Numbered from the stretch's first letter, positions 44,308 to 55,442 are shown. The stretch is DNA of 64,000 nt from Megaleporinus macrocephalus (GCA_021613375.1 CM038705.1:8472595-8536594); one strand, 5' to 3'. Program-made: numbers and translations. Notes: generated by a model not told the origin, from the sequence alone.

Positions 44308-44810
44308 AATTCAATTCAACTTTATTGTGATTGTACATGTACGGGGGTACACAGTATACAACGAAATGCGGTAGGGCTACATCTCCGGTGTGTAAACATT
44401 AAATTTAGTCACAATTTAATAGTAGACAATAGTAGACAGAGTGGACAATACAATATGAATATGTGTAAATAGAACATACAATAAATAGACAATACAATAG
44501 ACTATAGACGATACAGACAATACAATAGAATAAGGTGGTGTGAGTGTAATGATTGATGTATTAGTACATAAAGTAACTCTGCATAGTACATGGTGTTCAT
44601 GGTCTGGCGATGGCTGTTGGCGCAACCAGTTTAACAGCACGAGCATAGAAGCTGTTCTTGAACCTGGTGGTCCTGGCATGAATGTTCTGATATCTCCTGC
44701 CAGATGGGAGCAGGTGGAGCAGGAAATAGCTGGCTTGTTTAGGGTCCGTGGTGATACTGCTGGCTGGTTGGAGGCAAGTGTGGTACTACTAGGGTTTTTT
44801 GTCTGATTTA
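44308..44810 (-). repeat. LINE 3'-end fragment, reverse
   Basis: 'CAATTCAACTTTATTGTGAT' and 'ACAACGAAATGCGGTAGGGC', then 'GAAGCTGTTCTTGAACCTGG' and 'CTGCCAGATGGGAGCAGGTG' are the reversed 3' part of a widespread fish LINE. Between them lies a run of AATAGACAATA-type short repeats (44,420-44,530). Decayed. Confidence 0.55.
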
Positions 44811-45055
44811 ACTTATCAAACCTCAGAAAAAACTAAATGTCCTTTGAATTTTTAAATAAGTGAAGATTCTGGCTGGTTAAGTTCTAATAGTTGTTTTATA
44901 TTTACAGCAATTATCTGTAATCTAGTTGTCCATAATTCGTAATTCATAATTTTCACATGTAAAATGTATGGAAACTTATGGAAAATGGAAAATTATGAAA
45001 TGACGCTAGGAATTCTGGGAAGACTCCACCTAATAGCCCCACATGACAATAATGA
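44811..45055. other. No recognisable feature
   Basis: AT-rich spacer. Confidence 0.4.
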
Positions 45056-45345
45056 TATTAAGTAATTGGATATAATGTTATTCATGCCTGGCCCAAACTG
45101 CAGTATAACCTGCCTCGCCTCTAAGGACTCTAATGCTTCCTCCGTCATTCGCGAAAGGTCTCCCAATATCAGGCTGACCTTAAACGATGATCTTCACAGC
45201 TTATCCTGCCGCCTGGGGCGTCTGTAATCCAGTCTTCACTCCTCTGATCTACTCGTCGTGACCGCCTTGATTGTGAATCATAAATGTGAAGTGCGTTTGG
45301 CCCATTAGCTTTTATTGTGAGAAGGACGTCCATTCTTTGGTGTTA
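45056..45345. promoter_or_regulatory. Candidate conserved non-coding island 14
   Basis: Single-copy, balanced: 'CCTTGATTGTGAATCATAAA' (45,263) and 'GGCCCATTAGCTTTTATTGT' (45,299). No exon. Inference. Confidence 0.3.
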
Positions 45346-45450
45346 TTGGTCAGTTTTTATGGTTTGAGTTTGAGAACTTTGAGAACAAACTGAGACCAAA
45401 TGCACCGTTATGGTGATCAGTGATGTCACATGAGTAGTAACAGTACTTAA

Positions 45451-46619
45451 AGGGAACCCTGGCTGGTAACACTTGTAAGCCTTAATATATAACTCAAAAT
45501 GATTAAAACACAAAATAAAATCACAAAAAATACCAGATTTATTTATAAATTAACTCTTTTATTCTAAATATTTAACATATGGACGCAGCCAATGCCTGCT
45601 GGGTAGATGACGTCAGATGGTTTCAGGTCTAAACTGGACTGTGGTGTGAAGGAGTGGATGTTAGTTACTAACCTAGCTTAAAGAAAACCATGTACAGTGT
45701 GTTGTTGATGTTATTTTAGTGAAAGGCAGTGAAAAGACTGATATTAGTCTAAACAGCTTTCATAACATAAACAAGGAGAATAGATAGTGAAGCAACGTGT
45801 GGACCAACACAGCTACCCAAAGACCCCCGCTCTGCTCTCCTCACTTCAGTCTGGATGAGTTTGAGTGGTTCAGTAGACCACCACTGGTGAGAGACTTGAC
45901 GGAGGCTGTTGGTTTTAAGTGTAGACTAAAACACAATGCAGTGCCACAGTTTCCCCACACAGGAAGTCCAAAAGCTCCAGATTATGGAGAACCGCGAGAA
46001 GAACCGTGAACGTGAACATGAGCTGGACTCTCTCCTGAGAACGTTTAGCGTTAGCATTAGCTGCTTCTCCTCGTTTGTGATCCTGAAGGTGAAAGTACAG
46101 TCTTAGTAGTGAACATACTACTTGACTAATAAAGGAGTGTGAAGCTCAGAGACACTCCCGTTTAGTGTATCTAGCTGTTTACTGAGCGTGAATGTTTCCT
46201 GCTAGAAAGCGGAGCTCCTTTAACAGACACTCTCCTTCTCCGTCAACACCAACACACAGCTTCACAACAACTCCAGCACTGTGTTCACTCTCTCCTCCAC
46301 CCTCTCTGTTCACCATTTACACTAACGTGGTGTGTGATGTCACCGCTGATGTCAGAAATATTGAGTTCTAGCTCAAACTGTAAAGACTGAACAGTAGCAT
46401 GTTTAGCTAGCTAGCTGTGCTCAAGCGCGGCGGCCGGTTACTGCAACCATTTGACGTCACTGCCCGCTGATCACGTCAGTAGATACAACAATGGAGACCC
46501 ACGTGCAGCGGATTTTACACAAAATCTAATAAATCTGATACTTTTAGTGATTTTTTACAACGTAGTCTTAATAATTTAGACATATAAAGACTTACAAGTG
46601 TTACCAGCCGGGGTTCCCT
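45451..46619 (+). mobile_element. 1,169-bp TTAA-flanked DNA transposon, non-autonomous
   Basis: TTAA stands on both sides (45,447-45,450 and 46,620-46,623). The left end 'AGGGAACCCTGGCTGGTAAC' is matched by the right end in reverse, 'AGGGAACCCCGGCTGGTAAC', and the match extends about 30 bp ('ACTTGTAAG'). TTAA duplications are used by piggyBac and Kolobok; AGGG...CCCT termini fit Kolobok better in my judgement. The interior is single-copy in this window. It holds two CRE-like TGACGTCA-type sites (45,608 and 46,452) and a 70-codon plus frame (45,797-46,009, 'HFSLDEFEWFSRPPLVRDL') of unknown origin. No transposase is present. Confidence 0.88.
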
Positions 46620-46623
46620 TTAA

Positions 46624-47565
46624 AACTCAGCGTCCAGCTTGTATCTGTAATGGTATATAGCAGGGAGATTTAATTAGAGTTCAGTAAGGTCCAGTTAGAG
46701 GAGATCTCCTCAGGCCAAGGTCATCATTTCTAACGTGTGTTCTGATTCAGTGGTGTATCCTGTTTACTGAAGTAGCCTAGTATCAGCATCTTATACCATC
46801 AGCTACTGAAACACCAACACATCACACATACCGTTCAGTATATTTCAGTATATTTACTGTTTAAATGCTGAACTAAAGGAATTATTCATAAACTTCTAAT
46901 ATTTTTTTCCTTACTTTAATAAAAACAAGGGCTACATTAAAAAAACAGAATGTTTTTAAAAAAAAAGAGCATCTTAAAGTCTAAAACATGCGTCCTCCAA
47001 AACTAGACCCATTCCAGAACCGTTCCTGCTTAAACAGTGAGTTTTCTCTGTTGACGTTTCAGTTTTTAGAGGTCGTTATTCTTTCTGACTCGCTTTAGTG
47101 TCCTGCTGCTGCTCCTCAGCAATGTGCACCAATCTGATTGGCTGAGGAGCCTTCGGTGAGCTTACAGTGCACGCGATTGGTCTCTAAGTTTACTGGGCCG
47201 TAAAGCCCGTATACCGTAAAGACTAGAAAAGCTCCGCCTCTTAAAATAAACACTAAACACATTAACTCATTCTCAATAGTTTGGGTCTACATTGGACAAC
47301 GTCTGGGTCCAGATCTTGACTGGTATATACTGTCATACATGATGGGAGTCATAATAATATCTTCAGGTGTCTTGAGGATTCTTCCATATCGCAATTCTAT
47401 TAGTATCTACTCAGTCGCTAATAGGGTGCTCAGCTAAAACTACTGAAGTCAGAATTTGGGACTATATTATATTAGACTGCTGACTGTTTACTGGTACGTT
47501 CAGGTGTGTTTTTAATCAGCGCTGGACAAAATGTTGATGTGTTTGCGAAAACAGACGAGAGAGAT
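46624..47565. other. No recognisable feature
   Basis: Mixed, AT-leaning spacer with a CCAAT-type pair near 47,130-47,180 ('CAATCTGATTGGCTGAGG'). No gene supported. Confidence 0.35.
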
Positions 47566-47569
47566 AAAC

Positions 47570-48290
47570 ATAATTAGATAAAAAAAAAGCTCGGCCCTCT
47601 CCATCGTCCGCCCGTCTCTCTCCCCGCGCCACTCCATCCATCTTTTGTTCCCTCATTCACCCTTTGCCCTTCTTCTCCCTCACTCCCTCGTTCATCCCCC
47701 CAATCCCCTCTCAACCCCCCCCAAACACTTTGGCGTTCGGAGGCTTGAAAGTTGCCATTTGAATAATCGTGTTTGTCCTGCTTAATGGCGGACTCAGCGC
47801 GCATGGCTTATCTTTCATAAACACTCTTACTCTTCCCTCTATCTCGCTGCCTCTCTCGCTCACTCTCCCCGCCGCCACATGCGCGTGATTTATTTCGACC
47901 CCCGAGCTAATGAAAAATCACGCCGAAACAAACCGCGGCTAATAAGGAGAAGAAACACCGGGCCGGACTTCTCTGTCCCTGGCTTTGTGGGAAGCAAGCC
48001 TTAGAAAGCCGGTCCCCAGGCCAGTCCCCAGGTGTTGGACTCAATTGAGTTGCGGTTCTGGAAAACATCGAGGCATTCCCAGACTCCGCGTCCGCAATTG
48101 GCCCGGCAGGAGTCTTCCTCAAGTCTCTGAAGTCATCAGAGAAGTTTCTGCTGGCAGCCCCCCTATTTTGAGGCAGGGGGTGTACAACACTGTAGAAACC
48201 TGTTGGCAAGGAAAGCAGTCACGTCGCCCCCTGCTGGGAGCAGTTAATTAGAGGCGCTGCATGGAAACGATTGTGCGGCATAATGTGTTC
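47570..48290. promoter_or_regulatory. Candidate conserved non-coding island 15
   Basis: 720 bp, single-copy. A C/T-rich left part is followed by 'GAGCTAATGAAAAATCACGC' (47,904), 'ACTCAATTGAGTTGCGG' (48,039) and 'CAGTTAATTAGAGGCGC' (48,241). A strong CTCF-like core lies at 48,225. Overlapping frames on both strands (about 100 and 88 codons) do not resemble proteins. Regulatory role is inferred. Confidence 0.38.
48225..48237 (-). promoter_or_regulatory. CTCF-like site in single-copy sequence
   Basis: 'CGCCCCCTGCTGG' is a near-ideal reverse of the CTCF core (CCAGCAGGGGGCG), so the motif points along the minus strand. Unlike the cores at 2,334 and 20,445 it is not within a repeat and has the preferred GGGGG centre. 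Confidence 0.55.
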
Positions 48291-48303
48291 TATAGTCAGT
48301 GTC

Positions 48304-49410
48304 ACTGTATGGTCAAAAGTTTGTGGACACCTGATCGTTATCCATATACAAGCTTGGTGGACACCTGATTAATGTCCAAATACAAGCTTGGTGGACATCT
48401 GACCGTTACCTATATACAAGGTTGGTGGACACCTGACCGTTACCCATATACAAGGTTGGTGGACACCTGATCATTACCCATATACAAGCTTGGTGGACAC
48501 CTGATTAGTACCCATATACAAGCTTGGTGGACACCTGATTATTGCCCATATACAAGCTTGGTGGACATCTGATTATTGCCCATATACAAGCTTGGTGGGC
48601 ATCTGATTATTACCCATATACAAGCTTGGTGGACATCTGATTAATACCCATATACAAGCTTGGTGGACACCTGTTTAATACCCATATACAAGGTTGGTGG
48701 ACACCTGACCGTTACCCATATACAAGGTTGGTGGACACCTGATCATTACCCATATACAAGCTTGGTGGACATCTGATTAGTACCCATATACAAGCTTGGT
48801 GGACACCTGATTATTGCCCATATACAAGCTTGGTGGGCATCTGATTATTACCCATATACAAGCTTGGTGGACACCTGTTTAATACCCATATACAAGCTTG
48901 GTGGACACCTGATCATTACCCATATACAAGCTTGGTGGACACCTGATCATTACCCATATACAAGCTTGGTGGACATCTGACTGTACCCATATACAAGCTT
49001 GGTGGACACCTGATTAATACCCAAATACAAGCTAGGTGGACACTTGATTATTGCCCATATACAAGCTTGGTGGACATCTGATCATTACCCATATACAAGC
49101 TTGGTGGACACCTGATCATTACCCATATACAAGCTTGGTGGACATCTGACTGTACCCATATTCCAGCCTTTGTGGACACCTGATTATTTTGCATATACAT
49201 GTCTGGTGGACACCTGATTAATACCCAAATACAAGCTTGGTGGACATCTGATCATTACCCATATACAAGCTTGTTGGACACCTGATTAATACCCATATAC
49301 AAGCTTGTTGGGCACCCCATTCCAAACCATGCATTTTAATATGGAGTATTTACGTTAGCGTCTATAACACCCTCAACTTTTCTGGGAAGGCTTTAAGCAA
49401 GGTTTTGGAG
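48304..49410 (+). mobile_element. Tc1-like remnant expanded by a 35-bp minisatellite
   Basis: Left end 'TATGGTCAAAAGTTTGTGGA' is a Tc1-type terminus. About 29 copies of a 35-bp unit follow (48,319-49,320): 'CCCATATACAAGCTTGGTGG' plus 'ACACCTGATTAATAC', each with a HindIII site or one-base variant. The element then resumes with 'ACCCCATTCCAAACCATGCA', 'TTTTAATATGGAGTATT' and 'CAACTTTTCTGGGAAGGCTT', the normal continuation of this fish family. The array is therefore an expansion inside one element. Transposase is not recoverable. Confidence 0.88.
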
Positions 49411-50222
49411 TACGATTGATACACTGTTATTAAGAATCAAAAGAATATAAACATATAAACAAAACAAAATTGCAAAACTGTAGTGCTTCAGTTTGTTCTT
49501 ACACTACTAGTTAGAAATAAAACTTCACAGTTAAATGGCTCATCAAATATTTTGGCTATGGTTCATTTGTATTTGTTGGGTTGCAGAATGACAGTTTCAG
49601 CGGCTAAAACTGATTTTTAATTATCTTACTTCCTTTTTTCCATTGATGAATTGAATGGGGACTCAGAAAGTTTGAATACAGCAGCACGGCTGCCAACTTT
49701 AAGGAATTTGTTGGAAGAAGGTTTGGAGTGACAGAATGGAGTCATTTAGACTTCTGTCTGCTTATTCAGCATAAATCATTCCATTTACACTATAGATGGA
49801 AATCAGACGCACAATTCAAAAGCCTAATCCACAGAGAAACAACTAACCATGTTTTAGAAGAAAAGCAGTGCAGCATGCTCAAGTTTCTAAACTTGGATTC
49901 CAACTTCAGGGAGTGAAGTTCCCTCATAAACTTCTTAGTCGGAGGTCAGAAATTCCCAAATTCCAAGTATGGATCCAAGAATGTATTTTTTTTACGAAGT
50001 TGCTTAACTAGATGGCGTCACTACCAACAACAAAGCAAGTCTCATCACTCCCACATGCAGCATTTGAAACAAGTGCCTTCCTTTCAATTATGTACAGTGG
50101 GCGGAGCCTCTCTCTGTTCACAACCAATCAGCAATACACACTACCTGCTGTCATCCAATCAGCAGCCTGCTCACTGTATGTTCAGATATTTGGATCCATT
50201 AATAAGCTTAATGTACTTGAAT
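49411..50222. other. No recognisable feature
   Basis: About 800 bp of mixed sequence. Short frames at 49,728-49,916 and 50,012-50,294 resemble nothing known. Confidence 0.4.
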
Positions 50223-50223
50223 A

Positions 50224-51434
50224 GAACTGTGGGAGAAAATACAAGTTCGGTCGGATATATAACTGAATTTTGGGAGAAAATACAGGTTTGGTGAAGATCA
50301 GACTGAATTTCTGGAGAAAATACAGGTTTGGTGGGAGGTCAGACTGAATTTCGGGAGTAAATACAGGTTTGGTGGGAGATCAGACTGTATTTTGGGAGAA
50401 AATACTGGTTTAGTGGAGATCAGACTGAATTTTGGGAGAAAATACAGGTTTGGTGGGAGATCAGACTGAATTTCGGGAGTAAATACAGGTTTGGTGGGAG
50501 ATCAGACTGAATTTTGGGAGAAAATACAGGTTTAGTGGAGATCAGACTGAATTTCAAGAGAAAAGAGATTTGGTGGGAAATTAGAGGAGGAAATTTTAGG
50601 AGGTAATACAGGTTTGGTGGGAGATTGGACTGATTTTGCAGAGAAAATACAAGTTTGGTGGGATATCAGACTGTATTACAGGAGAAAATACAAGCTTAGC
50701 AAGAGATCGGACTGAATTGCATGAGAAAATACAAGTTTGGCTGGAATTTGCTCTTAATTGCAGGAGAAAAGTTTGGTGGGAGATTGGACTGATTTGCAGC
50801 AGAAAATACAGGTTTGGCTGGAATTTGGACTGAATTGCAGAAGAAAATACAAGTTTAGTGGGAGAACGGACTGAGTTGCATGAGAAAATACAAGTTTGGT
50901 GGGAGATTGGACTGAATTGCAGGAGAAAATACAGGTTTGATAGGAGATTGGACTGAATTGCATGAGACAATACACGTTTGGCTGGAGATTGGACTGAATT
51001 GCAGGAGAAAATACAGGTTTGGCTGGAGATTGGACTGAATTGCAGGAGAAAATACAGGTTTGATGGGAGATCGGACGGAATTGCATGCGAAAATACACGT
51101 TTGGCTGGAGATTGGACTGAATTGCTGGAGAAAATACAGGTGTGGCTGGAGATTGGACTGAATTGCAGGAGAAAATACAGGTTTGATGGGAGATCGGACA
51201 GAATTGCATGCGAAAATACAGGTTTGGCTGGAGATTGGACTGAATTGCAGGAGAAAATACAGGTTTGGCTGGAGATTGGACTGAATTGCTGAAGAAAATA
51301 CAAGTTTGGCTTGAATTTGGACTGAATTGCAGGAGAAAATACAGGTTTGGTGGGAGATTGGACTGAATTGCAAGAGAAAATACAGGTTTGGCTGGAGATT
51401 GGACTGAATTGCAGGAGAAAATACAGGTTTGGCT
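50224..51434 (+). repeat. 42-bp minisatellite, ~29 copies
   Basis: Unit 'GGAGATTGGACTGAATTGCA' plus 'GGAGAAAATACAGGTTTGGC' plus 'TG'. The left third (50,224-50,560) uses a diverged 'CAGACTGAATTTTGGGAG' variant. The right part is homogeneous and contains a duplicated block of about 125 bp ('GGGAGATCGGACGGAATTGC', seen near 51,066 and 51,186). 42 = 3 x 14, so three minus frames stay open (235, 242 and 172 codons) as 14-residue repeats like 'SPAIQSNLQPNLYF'. No start context or domain supports a gene. Confidence 0.94.
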
Positions 51435-51765
51435 AGTAGCTCTGCGCTCTCTCTCTGTGTGGCTACAAGCTGTGTTGCACAAGAAACTTTAACTAGTAAC
51501 CAGTCGGGGTCATTTTATCATTGTCTTTGGATGTGAGTTGCCAGTAAACCAGTAAACAGATGATCCCAGTGAACCGAGACTCTCGAGACTCAAAGGCAGT
51601 GAACTTTAACTAATGTTAGCTTAGCTTAGCCAGTTAGCAGAACCTATCTAGCACACACACACACTCTCTCACTCTCACACAAGCGTTAAAACTCAGTCTC
51701 CTAGGCTTCCCGTCAGCGAGTAAGCGCTCGTACGATGTGTGTTTGAGGAAAAGTTAGCGAGAAAA
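51435..51765. other. No recognisable feature
   Basis: Spacer with a short CA/CT run near 51,652-51,680. Confidence 0.4.
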
Positions 51766-51964
51766 AGAAATGGAAGTGGAGGCTGGACGTTTGCAGGAGG
51801 CTGCTTTTGTCACCCAGATGGAAAATGTCATTTGGCACAACTCAGGTGGTCTTCTGAGCGTTTGTGTGTGTATTTTATCTTTTGTGACATGGTCAGTCCT
51901 ATTTTCACTCCCTCTCCGAATTCTGGCTTGTCAGACTAGGATTGTGAAAACAGTAATTCTCTTC

Positions 51965-52003
<39 letters not shown>

Positions 52004-52265
52004 GGAGAGAGGAAAAGAGCGATCTAAGCTGCTCCAAATGAGATCACACAGCTCCCTCTGAGCATCCAAAATTAAATGAAAGGTGGAAAAATATTGCCGC
52101 GATGTGATTTTTCGAGCAAAACAGTTGTACCGGCTGAGGCTGCACTTCTCTCCCTCTCCCTCCCCCACTCCCCCCTTCTTTTCTTTTAGACTCTGAACAT
52201 CTTATAAACCTTGTTAGCTCGCTCGCTCTCGCTCTCGCTCGGCTCTTATGAGGAGAGGGTTTTGC
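51766..52265. promoter_or_regulatory. Candidate conserved non-coding island 16
   Basis: Single-copy apart from a GA run at 51,968-52,012. Contains 'CAGATGGAAAATGTCATTTG' (51,817) and 'AATTAAATGAAAGGTGG' (52,070). Overlapping frames, two plus and two minus, have no domain. Regulatory role inferred. Confidence 0.35.
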
Positions 52266-52445
52266 TAACTCTCGGAAAAGCCCGGGGACTAGTACAAACC
52301 ACCCCAAAGCTAATAAAGCGCTGTTAGCTGAAAGCTGTGCTGCTGAAGAACATTAAAGAATCACCCTGATAGCGAGAGGATAGCAGACCACTGTAGTCCC
52401 ACTGGAGCTGCCAGTCCACTGGTCTTCTGCTCAGGGTCGCCTGGC
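52266..52445. other. No recognisable feature
   Basis: Short spacer. Confidence 0.4.
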
Positions 52446-52449
52446 TGTC

Positions 52450-52610
52450 AATGGTTCGATTGTACATTACAATAAAACCACATACCCAACATTTTGGTTT
52501 TCTCAGTACAGCGTCAATATGTATATTTTCTTACATGTCAGTATTACTAACAGGTGGTAGACTGCTAGAGCTGCCCCAGACGACTGTAAGTGTTGTCATT
52601 GGAGAATGCA
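52450..52610 (+). repeat. ~130-bp duplicated segment, copy 1
   Basis: 'TTGTACATTACAATAAAACC', 'TTCTTACATGTCAGTATTAC' and 'GCTAGAGCTGCCCCAGACGA' recur at 54,345-54,475. Copy 2 lacks about 30 bp in the middle. Possibly part of the hAT-like material that follows here. Confidence 0.7.
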
Positions 52611-53085
52611 AGACGGAATACACAAAGACATTTTTTCATCCCTCGTTTTTGTCTCGCAAACTCAATTTACTGATTTCTTGCTTTCATTCCATTTCAAATG
52701 AATTTAGTAGATCATTTTTAATATCAATTAGTTTTTTCAATTAGTTGAATAATCTAACGACTAATTTTTAGATTACTCTAATGTGAGGAATTAAAAGGAA
52801 TTTAGGAATTAAAATGTTTATTATTTTGGCCATTATTTCATAACAATATATATATATATATATAATGGCATGGCCATTCTAGACTTATTGTATTAAAAGC
52901 TACCTTAAACACAGGTGATCTATAAATGGTTAAAGACTAAGAGTCTACGCTCTGACTCGACTTTTCGAGGCACAAATGACGCGTTTGTGGACTATATATA
53001 TATTTTAACAGAGAGTCATTAGAGAAGCAGCTACGTGTGTTTTAAAGCTCCCGCGGTATCTAGAACAGTCTTTTCAAGAGACACT
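52611..53085. repeat. AT-rich hAT-like repeat material
   Basis: 'TTAGTTGAATAATCTAACGA' (52,741) resembles the subterminal sequence of fish hAT elements. A short TA run lies at 52,848-52,865. Ends are not found. No gene. Confidence 0.4.
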
Positions 53086-53745
53086 ACTGAAAGAAACATG
53101 TTACACGTGTTAATAATTAGTGTTGCACTAGTGCCGCCGATACTGGCACTTACACACAGTATCGGTATCGGCAATAGAGAGCGCCGATACCATCAAGCTT
53201 ATTGACTAAATGGCTGCACGTGTTTTGCATTGTGGAAATTTTTATTTTTTTATAGCTCTGAAACTTTTTAATGTGCAGTTACTCAACCAGTAAATGGTGT
53301 TTTTTCAAGATTATTATATCTTATTCAGGATAAAACATAAAACATATATCAACATATAAAAAGTGGAATACTAGAAATATCAGGATTTATAGCCATATAT
53401 CGAGCATTTAAGTCAGAGTTGGTATCGGTATCGATACTTGGTCTCAGCAGATACCTGAAAAGCTGGTATCGGTATTGGTATCAGTAAGGAAAAAGTGGTA
53501 TCGGTGCATCCCTATTAATAATCCTAAAATGATCTGCTAAGATAAGATAAACAGGTAAACAGGTGCTGTCCTGCTGCTGTGTTGATGAAGCTCTACGGGA
53601 TGTTTGAGCTTCAAGGTCTCGTGTATAGCAGTATATACTGTTGTGATCATCTCCACTGTGCAGAGCTGACAGAGCACCACACTGTTGTGTTTCTGTGTGA
53701 AACACTAACACTACTTTAGATACACGTGAGAGATTACAGTAGGCG
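53086..53745 (+). mobile_element. Truncated family G element interrupted by a family C MITE
   Basis: 53,086-53,117 and 53,515-53,710 together match the interior of family G at 38,966-39,190 ('ACTACTGAAAGAAACATG', 'AAGATAAGATAAACAGGTAA', 'GTGCTGTCCTGCTGCTGTGT'). Between them lies the 397-bp family C insertion. The outer terminal repeats of this G copy are missing. Confidence 0.88.
53118..53514 (+). mobile_element. hAT-type MITE (family C), second copy, nested
   Basis: 397 bp, closely matching 2,725-3,146 but with short deletions. Flanked by TTAATAAT on both sides (53,110-53,117 and 53,515-53,522). The uninterrupted family G element at 38.99 kb has a single TTAATAAT at the matching place, giving the pre-insertion site. 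Family C was therefore active after family G had spread. Confidence 0.94.
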
Positions 53746-54344
53746 TGGCCATCTTTGCGACGCATCAACACACATACCATGTACCATGCCAGTTATTTTT
53801 ACCTGTAAAACCAGCCATGAGGTAACCTCAAGTTCTATTAATCCTCTGGGAATCAACATGTGTGTAAATATTCAGTCGTGTCTGGTGAACAAAGGAGTTT
53901 TTCTCTGTTCTTCTCAAGTACGGAGGCGCTCGAAAAGGCATTTAGCTTCAGTTTAGAACCCAAGGACTTCTCAGAGGCGAGACGTGACGTTATATATTAG
54001 CCTATAGCCAACATACATGATGTGAACAGTTATTATTTATTATTTATTAATGTGTGTCAGTGCCCACAGGACTTGTTGGCTGGTTGGTGGTCTATTCTCA
54101 GTCCAGCAATAAATCTAGAAGCCACTCCCATGCCCTTCCTTCATGCTGAAATGTCTTATCCCATGCGAACCGGTAATACATTCAGGTTCTGACCTTATCG
54201 AGCCCAGCAGGCTGTTATATACTCGCTGTCTTGGCAGGAGTTGATGTTAAATGAGTTTAGGAAGGATATATTCGCTGGTGTAGTCTGTTGTAGTGGGTAT
54301 TCTGTAAACGGTTGACCAGTGTTTGCAGGAAAACCATTCAAGTC
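53746..54344. other. No gene; short foldback family E fragment
   Basis: 'GGTTGGTGGTCTATTCTCAG' and 'TCCAGCAATAA' at 54,083-54,112 are a central piece of family E. The rest is unassigned. Confidence 0.4.
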
Positions 54345-54475
54345 AATTATTTGATTGTACATTACAAATAAACCACATACGCAACATGTACATTTTCTTA
54401 CACGTCAGTACTATTAACAGGTTGCAGAATGCTAGAGCTGCCCCGGACGACTGTAAGTGCTGTCTTTGTAATAAG
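54345..54475 (+). repeat. ~130-bp duplicated segment, copy 2
   Basis: Pairs with 52,450-52,610. A 111-codon frame starting at 54,323 crosses it and is not recognisable as a protein. Confidence 0.7.
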
Positions 54476-55040
54476 AAGGCCTCTCAGAGCAACAACAGCT
54501 CAGCTGTGAAAGGATGGACTATGCAAACTGTGGGCTCGCTGAGTGCTGAAGCACAGACCGCCTTCGGTAGCGATATCAGAACAAGAACTGTACATGTGGA
54601 GCTCAGCGAAATCGATTCAGAGCAGCTGCACACAAGCTGTGGCGTAAAGCCGATGTAGAACTATTTTAAAAAAATATGTTTGAATGTCTCAGCTTTCTTT
54701 TCTGGCCTCCTGTTACTCACCTAAAGATCCAATCCAGACAAACCTAAGCTTGATTCACTCTCTGCCAGTACTCTCTTGTTAATCTGTTCAGGAGGAGGTA
54801 AAATAGCTTTTACTTTCTGAACAAGGGGAGTTGTAGTGCGAAGAGCTGCACACATCACTGCTGTTAACAGTACAACTCGCTAATGCTGTGAGAAGAGGGT
54901 TTCTAACACAACGAATATGCCAGATATCATCGCCGTCCAATGAAAACTCCCCATATCTTTTTGCTGATTTTCAAATTTCTACAAGCTTTGAACTCTACAG
55001 TTGTTCTTTTCATTGCGTTAAAATGTCATGGTGATTGGAC
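54476..55040. other. No recognisable feature
   Basis: Includes 'CATCGCCGTCCAATGAAAAC' at 54,930, which matches the end of family A and may be a stub of it. Confidence 0.4.
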
Positions 55041-55070
55041 TAGGGGTGTGTGATATATATCACTTACGAT
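55041..55070 (+). mobile_element. hAT-type element end, interrupted
   Basis: 'TAGGGGTGTGTGATATATAT' is a hAT-style terminus. After 30 bp another element is inserted; this outer element resumes at 55,443 ('AATATCTGAATTGCCG'). Its far end is not identified. Confidence 0.55.
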
Positions 55071-55434
55071 TAGGGGTGTGTTTAAAAAATCGATTTTTCG
55101 GTTCAAATCGATCTTCATTTGAATAATCCGATATCGATTCGTATAAACCAGAGATTGACCTTTAAAATTATATAAACATATAAACACTAATGTTTTAGTA
55201 ATGGTAGGTTGAGTGATCCTTGTATGTTTACCACATTAGTTCTCTAAAAATCTCTTTTCATATTCAAACAAAACACACATCACATGATGTTTTCTTATGT
55301 CTGTTTGTTTTCTGTTGTAACTGAAATATCCCGAAATAAATCGATATTGAATCGAATCGGAAATCGAATTGAATTGGGACCTTGTGAATCGAGATCGAAT
55401 TGATCCGGGAAATCAGTGGCGATATCCAGCCCTG
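55071..55434 (+). mobile_element. hAT-type MITE (family H), nested, 8-bp TSD
   Basis: 364 bp between identical CTTACGAT repeats (55,063-55,070 and 55,435-55,442). Starts 'TAGGGGTGTGTTTAAAAAAT' and ends 'GGCGATATCCAGCCCTG', with imperfect terminal inverted repeats. Inner ends are rich in ATCGAT/ATTCGA steps. No transposase. A 85-codon minus frame over it is by chance. Confidence 0.9.
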
Positions 55435-55442
55435 CTTACGAT

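Noticed and set aside
50596..51482. 235-, 242- and 172-codon minus frames
   Set aside because: Three overlapping phases of the same 42-bp repeat; none shows a signal of selection or a recognisable domain.
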